Positions 45,705-53,842 of a stretch of 63,714 nt of DNA are shown here, piece by piece. The position numbers and the translations under genes are program-made. Within the stretch, counting starts at the first letter, position 1. Each line of letters begins with the position of its first letter. The notes beneath the pieces were generated by a model, which saw nothing but the letters and a program-made list of their open reading frames with translations, made no database searches and was not told the DNA's origin. The stretch lies in the NCBI GenBank assembly GCA_003963315.1, contig RXJP01000028.1, positions 62,659 through 126,372 of the forward strand, written 5' to 3'. Origin of the DNA: Rhodocyclaceae bacterium (lineage in GTDB: Bacteria; Pseudomonadota; Gammaproteobacteria; Burkholderiales; Rhodocyclaceae).

Positions 45705-46715
45705 TCATGCTGTGCGTGGTGTCTGGATCTCCAGACGTTGGTGCCAGACATCGGCCCAGTCGGTGCCGGCATGTTTGGGCAGGAAGACTCGCACCTGTCG
45801 CTGACCGGTCGTTTTCTCCTCACGTTTCAAGCGACGCGCCAGCCCGTAAGCAAAGGCTTGGCCGGAGAAATCACTATCGGCGTCGTTATCTGCATAGATG
45901 CAGACGGTACGCACCGAATCCGGCAGCCAGAGTTTTTCCAAATTGCCGGCACTGAGACCGGCCCAAACCGGCTTGCCGGTTGCCAGATGCAACGCGATGC
46001 CGGTCTCGATCCCTTCACTGATGGCCAGTTCCTCTGTTGCCTCGAAGAGACGCACCGCAGCGCCGTTGATACCGGCTGAGAGTACCTTCTTTGCGTCCCG
46101 CGCCATCAATTTTCCACCATCCTGGAGATAGGTCCGGTGCAGCGTCACCGCATGACCGTCGGCCCCCTGGATGCATGCCAGCATGGCCGGGTATTCGGCT
46201 ATCTTGCGTGACTTGCCGGCAGCATCCTTCTGGTAATAACCGAGGGCCGGATGAAAGCGCAACACCTTTGGATACTCCGGCAGCGCCAGACACCGCCCGC
46301 TCAGGTAGCGATCGACTTCATCGCCTGGCGTTACTGGCCGGGCTTCGTTCCAGATGCGCTGGGCCAGTTTTTTCATGCGCTCGGCCGAGGGTTCGCTTGC
46401 CCGGAGGGGGGGCGTGAGTGGCATCATCCCCAGGCAGCGCTCGACGTCCCGCAGTGCGGTGTTGAAATCCATGCCCATGACTGCCTGTACCAGCTTGAAG
46501 CCACCTCCCGGACCACATTGGCGACAGTGGTAGTTTCCTTCGCCGAATTTGTCGGTGTACTGGAAACGATCCGTGCCGCCGCATAGCGGGCAAGGCAGGT
46601 TGCGTCGCTTGAGGATGCGTTCATCTACCCCCAGGCTTGCCAGGATTTCCGTCCATCGGCCATGGGCACGCTGTTTGACTGCTTCAATGCGGGCCGCGTA
46701 TTCACGATCCTGCAT
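45705..46715 (-). CDS. zinc-finger TOPRIM primase-like protein
   Basis: A 336-residue protein: N-terminal DnaG-type zinc finger CPLCGGTDRFQYTD ... YHCRQCGPGGGF, a central DUF7146-type linker (RYLSGRCLALPEYPKVLRFH), and a C-terminal TOPRIM domain (LAISEGIETGIALHLATGKP, TVCIYADNDADSDFSGQ). Resembles P4-alpha-type primases of ICEs, which prime replication or second-strand synthesis after transfer. ATG 46715 has GGGAGATCACC upstream and overlaps the preceding gene by 14 bp. Confidence 0.88.
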   Translation of the reverse strand: MQDREYAARIEAVKQRAHGRWTEILASLGVDERILKRRNLPCPLCGGTDRFQYTDKFGEGNYHCRQCGPGGGFKLVQAVMGMDFNTALRDVERCLGMMPLTPPLRASEPSAERMKKLAQRIWNEARPVTPGDEVDRYLSGRCLALPEYPKVLRFHPALGYYQKDAAGKSRKIAEYPAMLACIQGADGHAVTLHRTYLQDGGKLMARDAKKVLSAGINGAAVRLFEATEELAISEGIETGIALHLATGKPVWAGLSAGNLEKLWLPDSVRTVCIYADNDADSDFSGQAFAYGLARRLKREEKTTGQRQVRVFLPKHAGTDWADVWHQRLEIQTPRTA

Positions 46716-48333
46716 GGTGATCTCCCATGCTTGCGGGAACCACTTCTTCAATCAAGGCCACCGAATGGCCGAGCGTCGAGCCCGCATCCACGGTGACCTG
46801 GAAGGCCTTGCCGCGGAGCAGAGGATACTTGCCCAGTCCCAGCTCCCGGAGCAGGGAATCCAGCGTCTGCACTGGATCGACTGACCGTAACCGGCGGATC
46901 AACTCTACCAATGCTTCGCGATCTGCATGCAGATCCGATTCGAGGAACTGATCGTACTCATCAATGAAGGACGAGGCCTGCCGTACCGGTTCGCCTGAGG
47001 TTTCGCCAGCGGGAATGTAAAGAACGTCCTTGTGGCAGACACCCAGATCGGTAATCTCGACCACGTCGTTACCCGCACGAACGAGCACAGCCTCGCACAG
47101 GATCACGGTGGGCCATATCCAGCGCCCTTCAAGTTGGACACGGACCTGCTCGGAGATGGCTTCAACGTGTGTCGGCTCCTCTTCCAGGAGGCGGACATGG
47201 CCTTGCACCCAATGGTTTGCCTGCAGGCCGGTCCAGTCGAAGATCAGGTAACCCCTGGCTTGAGCCAACATCCAACGGGCTGCGTTGTCGTCGTTGACCC
47301 AGTCAAGGGACACCAACTTCACAGCGCCGCTCTCGATGGCCCCTCGTGACGGAGCCTTTGTGGCTTGCCGCACATAGTCACGGCTATCGTTTCCCTCTTG
47401 GATAGGATAGCCGACAATGTTCTCGAACAACACGGTCGGTAGTGCGTCGATGTCGTTCAGCAGGTCCAGGTGGCCCCAGGCCCGCATTACGGGGTAGTAG
47501 ACCTCGACAAAGCGCTCGGCTGTGAGCTGAGTTTTGGCAATCCCCAGCATTCGGCGCCAGCATACCTTCAACTCGGCCTCGATGCGTTTGCTTTGGACGT
47601 CTTCATCAATCAGTTTGTCGCGATCCGGCAGCCGGGCCATGAATTGGCGCGAGTCGAGGTGTACGACATTGACACGGTCGATGGGGCCGGCCGATCTCTT
47701 GACGCATAAGCCCTGCAGGAAAACCATTGTCGCGTGGCTATGGCGCCCGTCGGGGACACCGACCAGGTATACCGAGCCCATCGGGCTGCTCATGGTCGCC
47801 AAGTTTTCGGCGGCCAAAGGGCGTGCGAGAGGCTTGCCATTGAATACCACTGGGACCGGAAAGCCGAGGCACAAAGTCTCCATGCGATTGCCCAGGTCGG
47901 GTAGATCAACACTGCGCAACTCGATCCGGGTACCGGCGACGGTTTCTGGACTGGACTCCACTTCGAAGGATGCCTTAACCAACGCTGCCGCAGTGTCGAT
48001 ATCGACTTGCTGACGGCCCGAGGTGACGATGCAGCGGGAAGCGGCATACAGGCACTTCGAGAAGCCCACCCCGAAAGGATGTTCCTCGGCACTGGTGGCT
48101 AGATTCCAGCCGGACTCGTGAAAGCTCAGGAGTTTCTGGAAGTCGTCTAGGCCGCAACCATCGTCTTGTACCACCAGTATCTGCGTGGTGGCATCGTAGG
48201 TGATCTCGATGTTCGTCGCGCCGGCGCGGCGGGCATTTTGCAGCAACTCGGTAAGGAGCGTGAAGCGGTTAGAGAACGCGTAGCGTTGGTTGCGGAGGGC
48301 ACCTTCTTCATTGATGCGAACTTGTATTTGCAT
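46702..48333 (-). CDS. GHKL-type ATPase
   Basis: A 543-residue protein with an N-terminal Bergerat-fold ATPase: N-box LLTELLQNARRAGATNIEI, G1 VVQDDGCGLDDFQKL, G2 HPFGVGFSKCLYAASR. The rest is unassigned. Relatives include Hsp90, MutL and defence ATPases; this ICE-type member is uncharacterised. Coupled to the primase gene by overlap, suggesting a role in DNA handling. GGAGAATT precedes the ATG and is itself partly paired with GGTTCCC (copy G of the leader family). Confidence 0.78.
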   Translation of the reverse strand: MQIQVRINEEGALRNQRYAFSNRFTLLTELLQNARRAGATNIEITYDATTQILVVQDDGCGLDDFQKLLSFHESGWNLATSAEEHPFGVGFSKCLYAASRCIVTSGRQQVDIDTAAALVKASFEVESSPETVAGTRIELRSVDLPDLGNRMETLCLGFPVPVVFNGKPLARPLAAENLATMSSPMGSVYLVGVPDGRHSHATMVFLQGLCVKRSAGPIDRVNVVHLDSRQFMARLPDRDKLIDEDVQSKRIEAELKVCWRRMLGIAKTQLTAERFVEVYYPVMRAWGHLDLLNDIDALPTVLFENIVGYPIQEGNDSRDYVRQATKAPSRGAIESGAVKLVSLDWVNDDNAARWMLAQARGYLIFDWTGLQANHWVQGHVRLLEEEPTHVEAISEQVRVQLEGRWIWPTVILCEAVLVRAGNDVVEITDLGVCHKDVLYIPAGETSGEPVRQASSFIDEYDQFLESDLHADREALVELIRRLRSVDPVQTLDSLLRELGLGKYPLLRGKAFQVTVDAGSTLGHSVALIEEVVPASMGDHHAGS

Positions 48334-48375
48334 GTAATTCTCCGTGAATACGAGTGGGAACCGGTGGGGCCGATT
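48334..48375 (-). promoter_or_regulatory. possible leader, copy G (GHKL gene)
   Basis: GGTTCCC pairs with GGAGAATT (bulged A, two G-T pairs) across the SD, the same geometry as the clear copies B, D and E. The upstream stem is not convincing. Confidence 0.3.
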
Positions 48376-48398
48376 CGCCTAGGGGAATGAGGTATTAG

Positions 48399-48719
48399 TC
48401 AGCCAATGCAGACCGGTGGAGTGAACAACTGGCCGGTGGCAAGGGCGGCCATCAAGCTGTGCCCGAGGAACTCATGGGGCAGCAGATACTGGGTACTCAG
48501 GATTTTTCCCAGGCCTTTGGCATCGAGTCGGTCGACCTTCATGCCTATCGGATGCCAATGCACCCGGTAGACCAGCCTGTCAGCGCTGGCGATGACGAAG
48601 ATGCGGCCGGCTCGGCCGGTGAGGACCTCGCTTTCCTTCACCAGGAATTCGATGTCCTCCTGCGCCCGAACGATCAACAGGGAAGGGCGGTCATGGTCTG
48701 TGCACGGATGGATTTGCAT
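48399..48719 (-). CDS. hypothetical ICE protein
   Basis: A 106-residue cytoplasmic protein with no recognised family. Central stretch AGRIFVIASADRLVYRVHWH. ATG 48719 (MQIHPCTDHD) has AGAGAGG upstream; the longer frame is in another gene's tail. Part of a run of small maintenance genes. Confidence 0.6.
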   Translation of the reverse strand: MQIHPCTDHDRPSLLIVRAQEDIEFLVKESEVLTGRAGRIFVIASADRLVYRVHWHPIGMKVDRLDAKGLGKILSTQYLLPHEFLGHSLMAALATGQLFTPPVCIG

Positions 48720-48729
48720 GCCAGCCTCT

Positions 48730-48987
48730 CTACAATGTGCGTGATAGGCAGGGTTGGCCTGCATCGGGCAAGGCCTCATTCGTGACACGGATAGTCGAAT
48801 CGAGGGATAGAGTGTTGATCCGTGCCAGGGTTTCGCGGTCGCTTGGTGCAGCCGTCAGGCAAGTGACATGCTGTCGTTCCTGTCGGGTTTGTTCCAGTCG
48901 CACCGCATCTTCATAGTCCAAGCGTCCAACGATGCCGTAGACGACGAAGATCGCCAGCAGGCAGAGGACATCCTTGTAAGTGGTCAT
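48730..48987 (-). CDS. small membrane protein
   Basis: An 85-residue protein with one N-terminal membrane helix (DVLCLLAIFVVYGIVGRL) and a short soluble tail with two Cys. AAGGAG seven bases before ATG 48987. Not recognised. A GGGCTTCTCG/CGAGAAAGCCC hairpin lies upstream at 49008-49034. Confidence 0.6.
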   Translation of the reverse strand: MTTYKDVLCLLAIFVVYGIVGRLDYEDAVRLEQTRQERQHVTCLTAAPSDRETLARINTLSLDSTIRVTNEALPDAGQPCLSRTL

Positions 48988-49048
48988 GATGACTCCTTGA
49001 AATGGGGGGGCTTTCTCGGTGGCGAGAAGCCCGAAAAGTGAAACGGGG

Positions 49049-49615
49049 TCAGGCGAACAAATCGCCCTCCATGGACATTCGTTTAATCTGCTCGTTGATC
49101 CACTGGGGATTCTTGGTAAGCCGAGCTTCGATCCATTCTGGCTTGCGGACTACGGCGTCGCGCACCCAATCGGGATAATGCTCGAGCGTGGCGTTGAACC
49201 AAGCCTTCAGGGAATGGCGGATGCGGTTCCGCACTTCCTCTACATCGACCAGACCGCAGTACGCGATTGGCGATAGCGGGCTGCATCCGACCACACGCAG
49301 GCAGTTCACGAAAGAGAACGGCATGCCGTTCTTCTCCCGTTCGCTGAATACCCAGCGCAGGGTGTCGAACTTCTCTTCCAGCGGTGTCGCGGGGTCGGCC
49401 AAACGGCTGATCTCTTGCAACAAGCGCCAATGGAGGAAGACGATGTCCTCTTCGCTCCAGTCGACGGGAGCATCTTTGTCAGCGAGCAAGTAGTCCACGG
49501 TGGCGGGATCGGGAATCGCCACCGGCCAGCAGGAAAAGATGGCTGTCAGTGGTGGGAAATCAAATTCCACGGGCGTGGGATGGGTGACTCGGGGGGATAA
49601 ACTCTGATTCAGCAT
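49049..49615 (-). CDS. hypothetical ICE protein
   Basis: A 188-residue soluble protein rich in Trp and Pro (FSCWPVAIPDPATVDYLLAD, PDWVRDAVVRKPEWIEARLT, KNPQWINEQIKRM). No family recognised; the DW/EW/QW repeats in the C-terminal third look like degenerate 20-residue helical units. ATG 49615 has TGGAG upstream, which is folded into the leader hairpin F. Confidence 0.62.
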   Translation of the reverse strand: MLNQSLSPRVTHPTPVEFDFPPLTAIFSCWPVAIPDPATVDYLLADKDAPVDWSEEDIVFLHWRLLQEISRLADPATPLEEKFDTLRWVFSEREKNGMPFSFVNCLRVVGCSPLSPIAYCGLVDVEEVRNRIRHSLKAWFNATLEHYPDWVRDAVVRKPEWIEARLTKNPQWINEQIKRMSMEGDLFA

Positions 49616-49685
49616 CGTTGGCTCCAGGAAAATTGGAGGCAACGACCACCACGGCTGGGGGCAAATGCCCCCGTGGGGTGAGAAT
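49616..49685 (-). promoter_or_regulatory. structured 5' leader, copy F
   Basis: Minus strand: outer stem CCACG/CGTGG around GGGGGCATTTGCCCCC, then CGTTGCCTCC pairing with GGAGCCAACG (49616-49644), which buries the SD just before the ATG. Same two-hairpin plan as copies B-E. Confidence 0.65.
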
Positions 49686-50154
49686 GGCTGGCCAGCTAAG
49701 GACTGAACAGCGCTATGAAGAAGTGACTCCAGGGCTGGCTTGAGTGGGCGATGAGCATCGCCGTGATCGGTGTGCCAGCTACCGATTGAGGAAGGCTTTC
49801 GGGGAAAGGGCGCCTATGGACGCAAGGAAATGCTTCGCCCCTACCTCGAAAACTTGTCTCAATGGCGTGTATGTATGGTGAGCGCAGAGTTCGGCACCTG
49901 CAAGACTGATCTGAGGTACCGACGATGGCCGACCGCGTCGGAGATGGAAACTCCAAGGCTTGCCTTATTTGGATGCAGGGCCAGCTGCTGCATGAGGCAA
50001 AAGATAGTGGCAGTGGATGACTTCGTCAATATCAAAAAACTGCGCAAATCAGTCCCGATGCCGAAAGCCCCTGTATGTGGCGGCCATTTTCGGTGGCGAA
50101 TGCTCAAGCAGTTGCGGAAGATCGCTCCGAATCCGCTATTTCGAGGAGCTAGGC
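49686..50154. other. divergent intergenic region
   Basis: About 470 bp between divergent genes. Overlapping frames on both strands lack starts and family matches. The last 40 bp before 50155 contain GCTCC/GGAGC around CGCTATTTCGA, a possible short SD-pairing hairpin. Confidence 0.35.
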
Positions 50155-50904
50155 ATGTCGGAAATCCAGATCATCAAGGTAGACCAGGGGGGCGTCAATG
50201 CCCGTATCCTCGCCAAGGAGGCCAAGGCCGACTTCCGGCGCGTCGAAGCGGCTAGCCTGAAGATACCGACGCGCTTTACCAGCGCTGAAGGGAAGCGTTT
50301 CTTCGCGAGGCTGTTCAACACCTTGCAACTCAACGCCCATTTCATCTCTGTGATAGCTCGGACAAGATTGGATCACGAAGACGTGGCAAAGGTCGAGGCG
50401 AGCATTCGCGCCCAAGTGGATGCCGTTGCCAATAGTCTTAACCAAGCTATTGATGGTGCCGAAGCACTGTTCAAAGCCCATGGCATCACTAGCACAGCAA
50501 CTTACGACACACTACCGCTTGATGTAGATGTTCAGGTTCTCTCGTCAATCGGGCGACGCTACCTAGAAGTGCTTGGCAAGCTTGACCAATTGATGCCCTT
50601 GCTTCAGACCCTGGAAATCCATGAAGTAATCACCACCCAGACAGTGGATATCCAGCGGGCAACTCTAAAGCGGCAGGTGCGCGACGTGGCAAATGGGGCA
50701 CGTAACTTCGCAATGGGGATGAGACGACGAATGAACACTATGGATACGCGCCATGGTGGCGTGCAGGGTAATCTGGGCCATGAAGAAGTTCCAGTTGAAA
50801 GCAATCCGAATGCGATAACTGAAGAACATGTACCGGGGTATGCTGTAGCCGCCGACCCTGTCAAAGCCAGTTCCAGTGTGGCCTCGTCCATAGGTGCGGA
50901 GTGA
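50155..50904 (+). CDS. hypothetical ICE protein, possibly TIGR03761/DUF1845-related
   Basis: A 249-residue helical protein. The pattern LPLDVDVQVLSSIGRRYLEV ... LDQLMPLLQTLEIHEVI ... LKRQVRDVANGARNF resembles, loosely, the C-terminal part of the DUF1845 (AcaB/PFL_4669) ICE proteins, which include a transfer regulator in IncC. Assignment is weak. ATG 50155 with GAGGAG upstream; the longer frame to 50017 is not supported. Plus strand, alone. Confidence 0.6.
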   Translation: MSEIQIIKVDQGGVNARILAKEAKADFRRVEAASLKIPTRFTSAEGKRFFARLFNTLQLNAHFISVIARTRLDHEDVAKVEASIRAQVDAVANSLNQAIDGAEALFKAHGITSTATYDTLPLDVDVQVLSSIGRRYLEVLGKLDQLMPLLQTLEIHEVITTQTVDIQRATLKRQVRDVANGARNFAMGMRRRMNTMDTRHGGVQGNLGHEEVPVESNPNAITEEHVPGYAVAADPVKASSSVASSIGAE

Positions 50905-51080
50905 GCTCCTTCTGTGGGGTGATCTTTTCGCGCTGCGCTAATGAGATATCCACTGCGCCTTGCCACCCGTAGCGTCAATGGGCCACCTAAGCGCAGCGCC
51001 GGCATCCGCGTCGGCGACGTGGCCCACTGGTGGATAAGCTGAAGAACGAAGCCAAGGAAGGTCATCTGAGGGGAGCGAAT

Positions 51081-51248
51081 ATGAGCATTTTGGTCGTTAC
51101 TGAATACGATAATGCCACGCTGAAAGCCAGTACCCGCAACACTCTCTCCGCCGCCACCCTAGCCGGTGTTGCTAAGGTGAAGATGGTGGACTACGGCCTG
51201 GTGGGAGATATGTTCGAGGTGGTGCTGCAACTGACGGCCGCCCTTTAA
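51081..51248 (+). pseudogene. etfA: internally deleted etfA (electron-transfer flavoprotein alpha)
   Basis: A 55-codon frame joining the EtfA N-terminus (MSILVVTEYDNATLKASTRN) to its extreme C-terminus (VKMVDYGLVGDMFEVVLQLT). Normal EtfA has about 310 residues, so the FAD-binding body is lost in one in-frame deletion after TLSAATLAG. A GAGGGGAG ribosome site is still present. A host metabolic gene relic inside the element. Confidence 0.75.
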
Positions 51249-51399
51249 AAAATCGAGCGACTTTTACGTGTGTCTCTCCCTTGGTCCTTTGGAGCCTTCT
51301 TTTTTGAGAATTTGTTTTGCATTAACCCAAGTGCCGTTCACTACGGCCACATTCCACCCTTCATGGCCGATGCCATGGCCCTTACCCAGACGCAACTCC

Positions 51400-51602
51400 G
51401 CCGAACGATTAAGGTGTTCTCGATGAACATGGTCATTGTCGTGGGTCCGACACCGCCCGGCACCGGGGTGATCCAACTGGCCTTTTCCGAAATCTACATC
51501 GCCGACGATCCGGCCGTCGGGCAGACGATTGGTCCCTACATTGATCACGATGGTCCCGATCTTGACAATCTGTGGCACGATTACCACGTTTTCCCCCGCC
51601 AC
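51400..51602 (-). pseudogene. folD: folD C-terminal fragment
   Basis: Minus-strand reading gives the FolD signature [20 protein letters not shown], then after a frameshift [22 protein letters not shown] in the next frame, both hallmarks of methylenetetrahydrofolate dehydrogenase/cyclohydrolase. The N-terminal two thirds are absent. Another host gene piece, opposite in strand to the etfA relic. Confidence 0.75.
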
Positions 51603-51699
51603 CTCAATGCACTTGATGAACGGGAAATTTTCATGTGGAGACGGTACTCAATCATTGAGGTAGTCCCCCGCTCTGCTGGGGAACTCACCAAGGTTTGAC

Positions 51700-52370
51700 C
51701 TATACAACGGTCGCATTCCCCAAAAATTCAGAGGTTCAAGTGGGGGGAACGCGTTTTTCGGAGAGCCCCTAAAGTTTACCGCGGACTTGTGAGTGAAGCG
51801 CACGTTTTGCCGCGAACTGACTCACGGTTTTGAAGGCGCCTTTGAGGCGCTAACAGATTAATGCCTTCGGCTTTTCAGGGGGATTATTACTTTCATTTTT
51901 ATCCGTGGAGGCTGGCTGAAGTGCAGTCCCCCAGTAAATAGTGCCATCTCCAACAGACGACGCTAACGACTGCTTTCTGCAATCATCGCCATGTGCACCT
52001 TGCACTACTCCAGTTATCCAAATAGGCTACCTTCAATTCACATGTCCACTTGATTGCCAAACGTCGTGTGAATCCCCGCTGTTTTTGCGGCGGCGTTGCA
52101 GTCGATACCTGCCTGTCGTCCGTCAATCATTTGTTGCGGGACCGCGACTAAATTTCCGCATATTGGCAGATCGTTATGAACTCTGGGGTGGTTGGCCGTC
52201 TCACGGCAAGACGCCCTCTCTAGTTGATTCCTTCATGCCGTTCGACCGGGGCACTTGCGGCATGTCATCGAGTTCAATGTTCCCTATCGGTTTGCGCCAT
52301 CCTGACCTAGCGCAGCCCGGATCGAGCAGGTCACGTCCATTACCGGCGTTAGCCGTGATGAGGCCCGATC
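51700..52370. other. non-coding region with repeats; candidate cis-acting site
   Basis: Contains CCGCGGACT and CCGCGAACT direct repeats (51779, 51814), with GTGAGT/ACTCAC inverted arms, a GGCGCC-type hairpin near 51837, and a copy of the 23-base motif at 52092-52114. The 276-codon plus frame over 51941-52771 has no protein-like features. Possible origin or promoter region for the alpA genes; not proven. Confidence 0.35.
52092..52114 (+). repeat. 23-base motif, copy 1 (upstream of alpA)
   Basis: Contains GCAGTCGATACCTGCCT. Differs by one or two bases from copies at 58472-58494 and 61476-61498 (both minus strand). In each case it points toward downstream maintenance genes. Confidence 0.6.
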
Positions 52371-52643
52371 ATGTCCAACATTCGTTCTTGCGCAATTGCT
52401 GCAGCGATTTCCACCCCGCTTTCCCTTACGCCTACTGCCTCTGTTATACCCCTGACGTTTCCCGAGACGGGCTTCCTTCGTCAGCCACAGGTGCTGGCCT
52501 TTGTGCCCATTTCCAAATCGACCCTATGGCGACGAGTTCAGGCGCGCACATTTCCTGCGCCTATCAAGCTCTCGGAGCGGGTGACCGTGTGGCGTGCCGA
52601 AGATATCCGCAGTTGGATCGCGCAGCAGGGTCAGTCGGACTGA
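52371..52643 (+). CDS. AlpA-family regulator
   Basis: A 90-residue winged/MerR-like DNA-binding protein. The AlpA signature is FLRQPQVLAFVPISKSTLWR, then FPAPIKLSERVTVWRAEDIR. AlpA proteins regulate excision or prophage/island genes. GAGGC upstream of ATG 52371. It has a Thr/Ser-rich N-terminal extension of about 30 residues. Confidence 0.85.
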   Translation: MSNIRSCAIAAAISTPLSLTPTASVIPLTFPETGFLRQPQVLAFVPISKSTLWRRVQARTFPAPIKLSERVTVWRAEDIRSWIAQQGQSD

Positions 52644-52891
52644 TGGTCAGACCAAGCGCGGTTAACTGCCTTTGGTTGGAGCAATGGTATTGCCCGTGCG
52701 TTGATCGGCACGGCGCCTATTCGTCGCATAGGTACACGCCTGATTGCGGGTCCGCGATAGTGTGTCATTAGTTGCCGCAGCCTGATCACGAAATCCCACG
52801 GTTTTCCCGGTGATTTCGACTGGTAGATAGTGTGGAGCCAATCAAACATTCGGGTTGATGATGATCGAGAGTTCATTGGGGGAGGCAAGTT

Positions 52892-53836
52892 ATGCAAGAC
52901 CATCAGGAGGAGAGCAAGTTTCACGACAATATGCGGCAATCAATCGAGATGCTCCGTGCCGTTATCAACGGCGAAACCTATGAAGTGGCCGCCTCAAACT
53001 TTGGTGTTTCGCGTACGGCGGTCGAGCGTCGCATTAAATCCGTTGCGATCCAACTCACCCAGGCCGTTGGTGTCGATGGGCTCAAGGAAGAGGGCGCGGC
53101 TTTTGTGCGACGGCTGCGTTTGCATCGAGATGCCATTCTGGTAGCGCTTAAGGACTTCGAACCCAGAGTACATGTTGGCACGCGTGCGGCACGAGTTTTG
53201 TCGGTGACCGAGGTCGCCCAGGGAGCAGTGCGCATCAAAGGACGTACCAGCCGAACCTGGCACGACCTGGCCCTCTATCACACCCTATTTGCCACCGGCC
53301 TTCGCCCTCTCGAAATCGCTCGTCTCGAAGTTCGCGACTACCTCTTGGCTGACGGCAGCGTGCGCCGGGAGTCGGAACTACGGGCCGAAGCTGCCATCAA
53401 CGGCAAGCCGCGGCCACTCTACTTCAGTAACAGTCGGCTCGACGAAGCATTGACCGCCTACTTACAAGAGCGATTCCGGTGTGGGCATGGTCTAAAGGAG
53501 CCGGAATCCTACCGCGGCCTTGATCCGGGAAGTCGAGTGTTTCTCTCGTCAAGCGGTGAGGCCTACAAAATCCTGCCCAACAACGACGCGCCGGGACAGG
53601 ATCGTCATGTCTGCCGTGCACTGCTGGAAATCTACCGCAAACTGTTTCGTTACGCCGAATTGAAGGGCCTGAGCGCCCAGTCTGCCCGCCTGACGTTGAT
53701 CTCCCGAATGTATGAGCGCGGGGCGGATGAGGATCAGGTGGGCGTGATTCTCGGTATCGGCGAACGTAGCGCAGTACGTGAACTACTGCCACGCCCCCGG
53801 CCGACGCTGGCGGAAATCCTCGACGAACTGGTCTGA
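52892..53836 (+). CDS. tyrosine-recombinase-fold HTH protein, probably non-catalytic
   Basis: A 314-residue protein. The N-terminal HTH (YEVAASNFGVSRTAVERRIK) is followed by a recombinase catalytic-fold segment: box I Arg in LFATGLRPLEIARLEVRDYL and a box II-like SAQSARLTLISRMYERGADE. The C-terminus (GVILGIGERSAVRELLPRPR) aligns where integrases have the GH-Y motif but has no tyrosine. It may have become a DNA-binding regulator. Strong GGGGGAGG before ATG 52892; 6 bp before DUF1173. Confidence 0.72.
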   Translation: MQDHQEESKFHDNMRQSIEMLRAVINGETYEVAASNFGVSRTAVERRIKSVAIQLTQAVGVDGLKEEGAAFVRRLRLHRDAILVALKDFEPRVHVGTRAARVLSVTEVAQGAVRIKGRTSRTWHDLALYHTLFATGLRPLEIARLEVRDYLLADGSVRRESELRAEAAINGKPRPLYFSNSRLDEALTAYLQERFRCGHGLKEPESYRGLDPGSRVFLSSSGEAYKILPNNDAPGQDRHVCRALLEIYRKLFRYAELKGLSAQSARLTLISRMYERGADEDQVGVILGIGERSAVRELLPRPRPTLAEILDELV

Positions 53837-53842
53837 GCCACG

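Noticed and set aside
49770..50255. 161-codon plus frame before the 50155 gene
   Set aside because: Runs into the 50155 gene in another frame and lacks SD and domains; composition unlike neighbours.
51941..52771. 276-codon plus frame
   Set aside because: Cys/Ser/Pro-rich, overlaps the AlpA gene in another frame and the repeat region; no protein-like features.
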